Assembly: GCA_016870935.1 (NCBI GenBank)
Contig: VGAB01000004.1
Location: 1 to 49,703, forward strand
Source of the DNA: Actinomycetota bacterium
GTDB lineage: Bacteria > Actinomycetota > Acidimicrobiia > Acidimicrobiales > Ilumatobacteraceae
Reading direction: 5' to 3'
Length of the DNA: 49,703 nt
The notes beneath the pieces were generated by a model, which worked only from the letters and a program-made list of their open reading frames with translations, was not told the DNA's origin and did no database searches. Every line of letters begins with the position of its first letter. Position 1 is the stretch's first letter. The translations under genes were made by a program, and so were the position numbers. This document shows positions 41,635 through 47,890 of this stretch, piece after piece.

Positions 41635-42444
41635 CTATTTGTTGAACTTTTCTTTAAGCCAAGCGTTCAACGGCGCGCCGATATCTTTGCGCTGCAGGGC
41701 GATTTCGATCACCGCGCGCAACAGACCCATCGGCGTGCCCGTGTCATAGCGCGTGATATCGCTGACGATGCCGTTCAACGAGCGTTCGGCGGCCAGCATC
41801 GCCAGGGCGTCGGTGAGTTGAATCTCAGAATTCGCGCTCGGCTTGACCTGGTCGAGTTTGTCGAAAACGGTCGGTGCAAACACATAGCGACCGATTATCA
41901 CGATGTCGCTGACCGCTTCGGCAGAACTTGGTTTTTCGACGACCTGCAATATTTCGACCGAAGACTCCGCCCCGCCCGAATAACCGGCAACCTTGACATT
42001 GCCGTAGCTCGAAACTTCTGCGGGGGCGACCCGTTTCAGACCGATACTGCTCTTGCCCGTGGCTTCGAATTGGGCGACGAGCTGCTTGGTCAGCGACGCG
42101 TCGCCCATTATCTCGTCGGGCAGCATCACGATGAACGGATCTTTGCCGACTGCCTGGCGAGCGCAACCCACCGCATGACCCAAACCCAACGGCGCATCTT
42201 GATAAACGACGCTGACCGAAACTTTGTCGGTGCTGGCCGTCGCGACATAGTTTTCGATCGAAGGCTTGGTTCGGCTGGTAACGACTATCACCTGGTCGCA
42301 ACCTGCCGCGATCGCCTCGTCGATGACGAACTGCAGCGCCGGCGTGTCGTATATAGGAAGCAATTCTTTCGGTGTTGCGCGGGTGGCCGGCAAAAATCGG
42401 GTTCCCATCCCCGCCGCAGGAATCACAGCAGTTCGCACAGCCAC
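41635..42444 (-). CDS. galU: UTP--glucose-1-phosphate uridylyltransferase
   Basis: Makes UDP-glucose for glycans and trehalose. 269 residues with PAAGMGTRFLPATRATPKELLPIYD, QFVIDEAIAAG, DAPLGLGHAVGCAR, FIVMLPDE and VEKPSS. It is about 25 residues shorter than most GalU proteins but has all core motifs. GTG start at 42444 with TAGGAT exactly 6 nt upstream and no ribosome binding site, so the transcript is likely leaderless. Divergent from fmdB, as galU is divergent from Rv0991c/Rv0992c in Mycobacterium. Confidence 0.93.
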   Translation of the reverse strand: MAVRTAVIPAAGMGTRFLPATRATPKELLPIYDTPALQFVIDEAIAAGCDQVIVVTSRTKPSIENYVATASTDKVSVSVVYQDAPLGLGHAVGCARQAVGKDPFIVMLPDEIMGDASLTKQLVAQFEATGKSSIGLKRVAPAEVSSYGNVKVAGYSGGAESSVEILQVVEKPSSAEAVSDIVIIGRYVFAPTVFDKLDQVKPSANSEIQLTDALAMLAAERSLNGIVSDITRYDTGTPMGLLRAVIEIALQRKDIGAPLNAWLKEKFNK

Positions 42445-42450
42445 ACAAGC

Positions 42451-42460
42451 ATCCTAGAAT
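42451..42460. promoter_or_regulatory. Overlapping divergent -10 boxes of galU and fmdB
   Basis: ATCCTAGAAT contains TAGGAT on the minus strand (42456-42451, 6 nt before galU) and TAGAAT on the plus strand (42455-42460, 10 nt before fmdB). The boxes share two base pairs, so only one polymerase can occupy the site at a time. Confidence 0.5.
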
Positions 42461-42470
42461 CAAAAGCCCT

Positions 42471-42872
42471 ATGCCGACCTATGTCTACAAGTTCATCGAC
42501 TCGGGCGAGACGATCGAGATCTATCAGGCGTTCAGCGAAGAGGCGTTGACCGAGGCGCCTCATCCGTCCGACGGCAAAATGCGCAAGGTAAAAAAAGTTT
42601 TCACGCCCGTCGGCATCACTTTCAAAGGTGGGGGCTTCTACAAGACCGATTCGAGTTCGCAGTCGAATACCGGGACGAAGACCGAGAAGAACGCGGGGAC
42701 GCAGACCGGGACGAACAACAAAACCACCACAGACGCGGGCGCATCTTCGCCATCAAGTTCGTCGACCGAAAGTTCATCGGGTTCGACGAGCTCGACGAGT
42801 TCATCTTCGCCAACCGCCCCGACACCGCCAACGAACACGGGCAAGACCGCGACTCCAGCCAAAAGCGAGTAA
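42471..42872 (+). CDS. FmdB/Ruc-family protein with all zinc-ribbon cysteines lost
   Basis: 133 residues. The N-terminal ~60 residues match the FmdB putative-regulatory family (MPTYVYKFIDSGETIEIYQ, FTPVGITFKGGGFYKTD), but the two CxxC pairs that normally bind zinc are gone: the first reads FIDS and the second APHP, and the whole protein contains no Cys. Residues 60-133 are a disordered Ser/Thr/Pro tail. The Mycobacterium homologue Rv0991c (Ruc) is a zinc-dependent redox-regulated chaperone, so this version should be zinc- and redox-independent. ATG 42471 is fixed by the conserved MPTY start. Confidence 0.88.
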   Translation: MPTYVYKFIDSGETIEIYQAFSEEALTEAPHPSDGKMRKVKKVFTPVGITFKGGGFYKTDSSSQSNTGTKTEKNAGTQTGTNNKTTTDAGASSPSSSSTESSSGSTSSTSSSSPTAPTPPTNTGKTATPAKSE

Positions 42873-42892
42873 ACCGCACACATGGCGCAGCC

Positions 42893-43306
42893 ATGAAGAA
42901 GAATCTCCTCGAAGTTTGGTACGACCTGTGTCGCGATGCGGCCCGACAGAAGATTCTCGTCATCGTTCTCGCAATAATCTGCAGTCTCTTTTATCTCGTC
43001 TCGGCCGTCGCAATGCGGCCAGAAGCCAAACAACCGATCGCGCTTGGCGCATCGGCCAGCGCGGTTCCCGTCGGGTTCAGGGCTGTCGCGCTGCAGAGCG
43101 CCGGCCCGCTGCCCGAGATTCGAACCGGCGACCACGTCGATGTGATCATCGACTCGACCATCGCGCTCGAACGGGTCCTGGTTTTCGACGTCATCGACCA
43201 ACCGAATCGTCAGACGACCGTCGTCTTGGCGGTGCCCGTGACCAGCACGGCGATGATCGCCAATGCCGCCGCCCTAGGCGCGGTCAGCCTGGTCTTAGTT
43301 GGCTGA
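42893..43306 (+). CDS. Small membrane-anchored SAF/CpaB-like protein
   Basis: 137 residues. One membrane segment (about 19-41, ILVIVLAIICSLFYLVSAVA) is followed by an extracytoplasmic part with IRTGDHVDVIIDS and VVLAVPV, resembling the core of SAF/CpaB (RcpC) pilus-assembly proteins, though shorter. It starts 20 bp after fmdB and probably belongs to the same transcript. Its 3' end overlaps the convergent uppP gene by 23 bp. Function uncertain; assignment from short motifs. Confidence 0.65.
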   Translation: MKKNLLEVWYDLCRDAARQKILVIVLAIICSLFYLVSAVAMRPEAKQPIALGASASAVPVGFRAVALQSAGPLPEIRTGDHVDVIIDSTIALERVLVFDVIDQPNRQTTVVLAVPVTSTAMIANAAALGAVSLVLVG

Positions 43307-44147
43307 ACACGATCAGCAAAACTGCCGAACCCAACAAAACTCGATACACGACATACGGCGAAAAAGACTTGGTGCGCACGAGTCGCACCATCGACCACAT
43401 TGCGAACCAACCCGCGACACCGCTGCTCGCGATGCCCACGATCATCGGCACCAACAACCCCTCGGGCATGCCGTCGCGCGCCAACTGGGCAAGTTTGAAC
43501 GCGACCGCGCCGCCGATGATCGGCACGCTCATCAAAAATGAAAGGCGCGCCGCCGCCTCGCGAGAAAAACCCCCGAGACGCGCCGCGGTGATCGTTATTC
43601 CCGAACGCGAGGTGCCCGGATTAAGCGCGAGAATCTGCGCCGAACCGATTAGCAACGCGTCGCGCAAAGTCAGGCCGTCGACGTCGCGCTGACCCGGCGT
43701 GGCACCCGCCCGACGATCTGCCCAGACCAAAAGCAGACCAAAACCGATCAGGCTCATCGCGATCAGAACCGGTGTGCCGAGTCGATCGGTGATCGAGTCT
43801 TCGAACACCGCGCCAACCACGCCAGCCGGCAACGCCGAGGCGACCAAAAACCAGGCGCGTCTTCCCGTGGCTCGATCGATAGTCGGGGCATCGTTCGCTT
43901 TTCGATGCACCACAACTTGTAGACCTTGGCGCAGATAACCGCCCAACTCGGCACGAAGATAGACGAGCACCGCCACGAGCGTGCCGAGATGCAGCGCGGT
44001 GTCGAAAGCCTTGGCTGTGGATTGCGAATCGAAATCATTCCAGTTGAACAACCACGGCACGATCTCCAAATGGCCGCTCGATGAGATCGGCAAGAACTCG
44101 GTCAAACCTTGCACGATGCCAAGCACGATCGCGTGCCAGATCGACAT
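43284..44147 (-). CDS. uppP: Undecaprenyl-diphosphatase
   Basis: Recycles the undecaprenyl lipid carrier for peptidoglycan synthesis at the membrane. 287 residues, about eight membrane segments, with the active-site motifs EFLPISSSGHL (17-27) and NPGTSRSGITI (~177). ATG 44147 was chosen from homology (MSIWHAIVLGIVQGLTEF); the frame is open upstream into the preceding gene without similarity. It lies 5 bp after tldE, suggesting a tldD-tldE-uppP transcript. Confidence 0.94.
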   Translation of the reverse strand: MSIWHAIVLGIVQGLTEFLPISSSGHLEIVPWLFNWNDFDSQSTAKAFDTALHLGTLVAVLVYLRAELGGYLRQGLQVVVHRKANDAPTIDRATGRRAWFLVASALPAGVVGAVFEDSITDRLGTPVLIAMSLIGFGLLLVWADRRAGATPGQRDVDGLTLRDALLIGSAQILALNPGTSRSGITITAARLGGFSREAAARLSFLMSVPIIGGAVAFKLAQLARDGMPEGLLVPMIVGIASSGVAGWFAMWSMVRLVRTKSFSPYVVYRVLLGSAVLLIVFSQLRPG

Positions 44148-44152
44148 CGGCT

Positions 44153-45505
44153 TTACGAACCGCTCATCATCACGTCGTCGATCACCAAAGTTAGACCCAC
44201 CGCGCGCATCGGCAACCAGTCGATGTCGTTGCCGAGACTGACTATGTTCAGCAACATTTTCTGCAGGGTCGAGGCGATTGTAAATTCGCGAATCGGCGCG
44301 CCAAGCGTGCCGTTCGTTATCACGATGCCCGACGCGCCCGTCGAAAAGTCGCCCGAAATCGTGTTCACTCCGCTGTGCATGCCGGCCACATCTTGAATCA
44401 GCACGCCGTCGTCGATAGTGGCGATCAACTCGGCCTGCGACTTGGCACCAGGCTGAACCTGCATCGCCAGACAACCAACCCCCGGCCCGCCCGCAAAACC
44501 GCCGCGCGTCGCGTTGCCCGTGCTCTTGGTGTTCATGCGTCGCGCGCTGTAACTCGAATGCACGAACTTTTTCAGCACGCCGTTTTCGATCAACACATTG
44601 CGTCGCGCCGCCAGACCCTCGCCGTCGATGTCTGTGGCGGTATACGCCAAGGGGTTCGTCGGGTCGTCGACGAGCGTGAACTTCGCGCTTGCGACCTGCT
44701 CGTTCAGACGATCGGCGAAAAGGCTGCGGCCCTTGGCCAAGTTTTCACCGTTCAGCGCGCTCGACAAAATGCCGACGAACTGCGAGGTCACATACGGGTC
44801 GAGCACGATCGTCACTTTTTTGCTGGCGGGTTTGGTCGCACCGATCAAACGGGTCGCGCGATCGGCCGCTTCGCGGGCCGCCTTGCCCAGGTCGAACTCT
44901 TTCGGCGAGTCACCGACCGAGAAGCCGAAACCTGTCAACGCCTCGTCGCCGTCATCGGCGAGGGTCGCAACCGAGACATAACACGAGTTGCCTCGCCCGC
45001 TCTCGCGAATGCCCGTCGTGGTTGAAACAGCCGTCTCACCCCAGCCATCTTCGTAATTCGATTGCTCGGCGCGCACGCGCGGGTCGGCGGCCAACGTAAG
45101 TTTCTCCAGTTCTTTTGTGATCTCGATCTTCTTGTCGGTCGGATAATCCGCCAACTCTTGATCCCAGAACTTTTGTGGCACCTGCTGCACGCCGTCGGGC
45201 TCGGCCAAACCCGCCCACTCGTCGACAGTGCCGAACTGAATGTTGTCGCGCGCCTCGGCCAACACCTCGTCGATCGCCGTGGGCTCGAGCGTGCCCGCAT
45301 ATGCGAAACCGGTGCGACCCTCTTTGATGATGCGAATGCCGACGCCCTCGCTTTGCGCCGAAACAAAATGTTCGAGTTCGCCTTCATAAACACGCACTGA
45401 TGTTTCGCCGCCCCGGGCGACATAGGCCTCGATCTGTTCGCCCGGTCTCGCCTGCTCGACGACCAGATCGGCAAGTTTCTGCAGATCGGGAACCTCGACG
45501 CTCAT
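44153..45505 (-). CDS. TldE/PmbA subunit of the TldD-TldE protease
   Basis: 450 residues of the PmbA/TldE family: the N-terminal VRVYEGELEHFVSAQSEGVGIRI, a middle VTIVLDPYVTSQFVGILSSALNGENLAKGRS, and the C-terminal GFAGGPGVGCLAMQV and GVNTISGDFSTGASGIVI. TldE lacks the metal site and pairs with TldD to degrade small unfolded peptides and to process some natural products and toxins. The ATG overlaps the tldD stop by 4 bp. Confidence 0.93.
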   Translation of the reverse strand: MSVEVPDLQKLADLVVEQARPGEQIEAYVARGGETSVRVYEGELEHFVSAQSEGVGIRIIKEGRTGFAYAGTLEPTAIDEVLAEARDNIQFGTVDEWAGLAEPDGVQQVPQKFWDQELADYPTDKKIEITKELEKLTLAADPRVRAEQSNYEDGWGETAVSTTTGIRESGRGNSCYVSVATLADDGDEALTGFGFSVGDSPKEFDLGKAAREAADRATRLIGATKPASKKVTIVLDPYVTSQFVGILSSALNGENLAKGRSLFADRLNEQVASAKFTLVDDPTNPLAYTATDIDGEGLAARRNVLIENGVLKKFVHSSYSARRMNTKSTGNATRGGFAGGPGVGCLAMQVQPGAKSQAELIATIDDGVLIQDVAGMHSGVNTISGDFSTGASGIVITNGTLGAPIREFTIASTLQKMLLNIVSLGNDIDWLPMRAVGLTLVIDDVMMSGS

Positions 45506-46920
45506 GCGGCGGTGCCACCGATTGTCATCGACCTAACTCGCAGCGTCGGTTGACCATCGCCCACAGGCACGCCTTGGCCGTCTTTGCCGCAGGTGCCCGG
45601 GTTGCCCATCGCGAAATCGTTGCCCAACAGGTCGATGTCTTTCAAGACTTCCGGACCGTTGCCGATCAAGTTGCCTTCGCGCAACGGCTCGGTAATCTCG
45701 CCGTTCTCGATCAGGTACGCCTCGGTCATGCCGAAAACAAAATCACCGCTCGCGGTGTCGACCTGACCGCCGCCAAGTTTTGCGATGTAGACGCCCTGCT
45801 TGGTGTCGCGAATGATGTCGTCGGGATCTTCTTTTCCGTTGATCACGAAGGTGTTGGTCATTCGCACCATCGGCAAGTGTTGGTAACTCTGGCGACGACC
45901 GTTGCCGCTTTGCGCGCGACCTTCTTTGCGCGCGCGCAGGTAGTCCCACATGTAGTCGGTCAAGATGCCGTCTTGAATCAGCGTGTTGCGCTGCGATGGA
46001 TGCCCCTCGTCATCGATGCCGATCGCCCCCCACTCTGCGGTCATCGTGCCGTCATCGATTAGCGTCACGAGCGGCGAAGCGACGAGTTCGCCCATCTTGC
46101 CGCGGTAGACGCTGGCGCTCTTGCCGACGAGGTCTGCCTCGAGACCATGACCGCAGGCCTCGTGAAAAAGCACTCCGCCACTGCCGCGCTTGATCACCAC
46201 CGGCATCGAACCCGAAGGTGCGGGCCGAGCAGAAAGTTTCGTCACGGCCTGTTTGGCGGCGCGAATCGCCAACTCTTCGACATCGTTCTCGTCGAACATC
46301 TCAAAACCGATCGTGTGACCAAGCGAGTCGTAACCGGTTTGCATTCCGCCGTCGCCGGTCGCCACCACGCTGACTCGCAACAGAGTGCGCACCTGTTCAT
46401 CGGCGCTCAACACGCCGTTGCTGTTGGCCACCAAAATTCGCCGACGCGAGTCGCCGTAGCCCGCCGAAACCTGCACGATCGCGGGGTTGACGCCACGAGC
46501 CGCCGCGTCGACACGTTTGAGCAATTCGACTTTCCGCGACTTTTCGACGCCATCGGGAGAAATCTTCACTTCGTTGACGGGGTGACGCGTCAACGACCCG
46601 AGTTGAACCTTGTTCACGCCGCCGCCACCTTGTTTGGCCGCCAGCGCGGCCGCTTTGGCCGCGGCGATCAGACCCTTTTCTGAAAGATCAGATGTGTGGG
46701 CGAAACCCGTCGTCTCGCCGGAGACCACCCGTATGCCGGCGCCACGATCGCGACCCGATGTGACCTGCTCGACTTTGCCGTCGTCGAGACCCGCCGAGGT
46801 CGAGCGCTTGTCTTCAATGTAGACCTCAGAAAACTCGGCCCCGGTGCCGCGACCCGCCGCCAGAACCTTCTCTAAAACATCGGGGCTGACCAGCGGTTCG
46901 TGGGTTTGGGTTTTTGGCAT
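45502..46920 (-). CDS. tldD: TldD metalloprotease subunit
   Basis: 472 residues with the zinc motif HEACGH (His253, Glu254, His258), GVSAGYGDSRRR-like repeats in the N-terminal part, GTMTAEWGAIGIDDEG, DGILTDYMWDYLRARKEGRAQSGNGRRQSYQHLPMVRMTN region and GVYIAKLGGGQVDTASGDFVFG. It cuts unfolded peptides inside the TldD-TldE dimer. The ATG sits 6 nt after TAGGCT, so the transcript may be leaderless. First gene of tldD-tldE-uppP. Confidence 0.94.
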   Translation of the reverse strand: MPKTQTHEPLVSPDVLEKVLAAGRGTGAEFSEVYIEDKRSTSAGLDDGKVEQVTSGRDRGAGIRVVSGETTGFAHTSDLSEKGLIAAAKAAALAAKQGGGGVNKVQLGSLTRHPVNEVKISPDGVEKSRKVELLKRVDAAARGVNPAIVQVSAGYGDSRRRILVANSNGVLSADEQVRTLLRVSVVATGDGGMQTGYDSLGHTIGFEMFDENDVEELAIRAAKQAVTKLSARPAPSGSMPVVIKRGSGGVLFHEACGHGLEADLVGKSASVYRGKMGELVASPLVTLIDDGTMTAEWGAIGIDDEGHPSQRNTLIQDGILTDYMWDYLRARKEGRAQSGNGRRQSYQHLPMVRMTNTFVINGKEDPDDIIRDTKQGVYIAKLGGGQVDTASGDFVFGMTEAYLIENGEITEPLREGNLIGNGPEVLKDIDLLGNDFAMGNPGTCGKDGQGVPVGDGQPTLRVRSMTIGGTAA

Positions 46921-46926
46921 CCCCTC

Positions 46927-46932
46927 AGCCTA
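46927..46932 (-). promoter_or_regulatory. Candidate -10 box (TAGGCT) for tldD
   Basis: TAGGCT on the minus strand ends 6 nt (GAGGGG) before the tldD ATG. GAGGGG touches the start codon and is too close to act as a ribosome binding site. Confidence 0.5.
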
Positions 46933-46965
46933 GGCGTGGTCAATCTGTCGCAACTATTGCGGTCG

Positions 46966-46971
46966 TAATCT
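46966..46971 (+). promoter_or_regulatory. Candidate -10 box (TAATCT) for the PAP2 gene
   Basis: TAATCT ends 6 nt (TGAGAC) before the GTG start at 46978, the same geometry as at tldD on the opposite strand 34 bp away. Confidence 0.5.
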
Positions 46972-46977
46972 TGAGAC

Positions 46978-47877
46978 GTGGAAGCCGACACAAACACGCC
47001 GAAAAAAACAGGGCGACGCCCCGCCCTGCCCGTCGACTTCGAACATCGAATGGTGTGGTGGAAAGAAGTCTTGATCTTCGGGATTTTTTATTCGGTCTAC
47101 ACCCTGATCCGCAACCAGTTTGGTTCGACTCTCGTCGAGGGCGTGTCGGTGCCGAACCACTCGTTCACCAACGCGATTCGCATAATCGAGTTCGAAAGGT
47201 TCATCGGTCTTTATCATGAAGAGACTTTGCAAGACTGGTTCTTGCCGCATGTCTGGTTCATCAAAACGATGAACGTCTACTACGGCACCGCCCATTTCTT
47301 TGTGACGCTCGGCGTCTTCATCGCTCTATACGTGTTTCGGCCCGGCGTTTTTGCTCAGTGGCGAAACACGCTCGCAGTGATGACCGCACTGGCGATCATC
47401 GGTTTTTCTTTGTTTCCGTTGATGCCGCCCCGACTTCTCGACGCACCGTGCCCCGACGCGGGTTACGGGGCGAGTTGCATCGAGAGCGAACTTCGCAATC
47501 GAAACGGTGCCGAAAATTTCGGCTTCGTCGACACGATCAAAGAGTTTGGCGGGCCGTGGGCTTTCGACAGCGGTGCGGGCAGCAAACTGACGAATCAATA
47601 CGCGGCGATGCCGTCGCTGCACATTGGTTGGGCGACATGGTGCGCGTTCGCGCTCTGGCCGATCGCCAGAAAATTGTGGATGCGACTCGCGTTGCTGATT
47701 TACCCCACTGTGACCATGTTGTGCATCATCGTCACCGGCAACCATTTTTGGATGGATGGCGTCGGCGGAATACTCGCTTTCGCTGTGGCATATTTCATCG
47801 GCACCGAACTGCACTACTTCAACCACCGCCGACTGATGGCCAGACTCGTTGAGGCCCAAACAACCGCTCGGGACTAG
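46978..47877 (+). CDS. PAP2-family membrane phosphatase/transferase (Aur1/IPC-synthase-like)
   Basis: 299 residues with about six membrane segments. The PAP2 phosphatase motifs are AAMPSLHIGW and TGNHFWMDGVGG, with the catalytic His residues and Asp; an upstream MNVYYGTAHF segment is typical of the inositol-phosphorylceramide-synthase-like branch. Such actinobacterial enzymes act on lipid phosphates or transfer phosphoinositol head groups; the exact reaction is unknown. GTG start with a -10 box 6 nt upstream. It lies 13 bp before dxs. Confidence 0.85.
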   Translation: MEADTNTPKKTGRRPALPVDFEHRMVWWKEVLIFGIFYSVYTLIRNQFGSTLVEGVSVPNHSFTNAIRIIEFERFIGLYHEETLQDWFLPHVWFIKTMNVYYGTAHFFVTLGVFIALYVFRPGVFAQWRNTLAVMTALAIIGFSLFPLMPPRLLDAPCPDAGYGASCIESELRNRNGAENFGFVDTIKEFGGPWAFDSGAGSKLTNQYAAMPSLHIGWATWCAFALWPIARKLWMRLALLIYPTVTMLCIIVTGNHFWMDGVGGILAFAVAYFIGTELHYFNHRRLMARLVEAQTTARD

Positions 47878-47890
47878 CGTTGAGGGCGTT

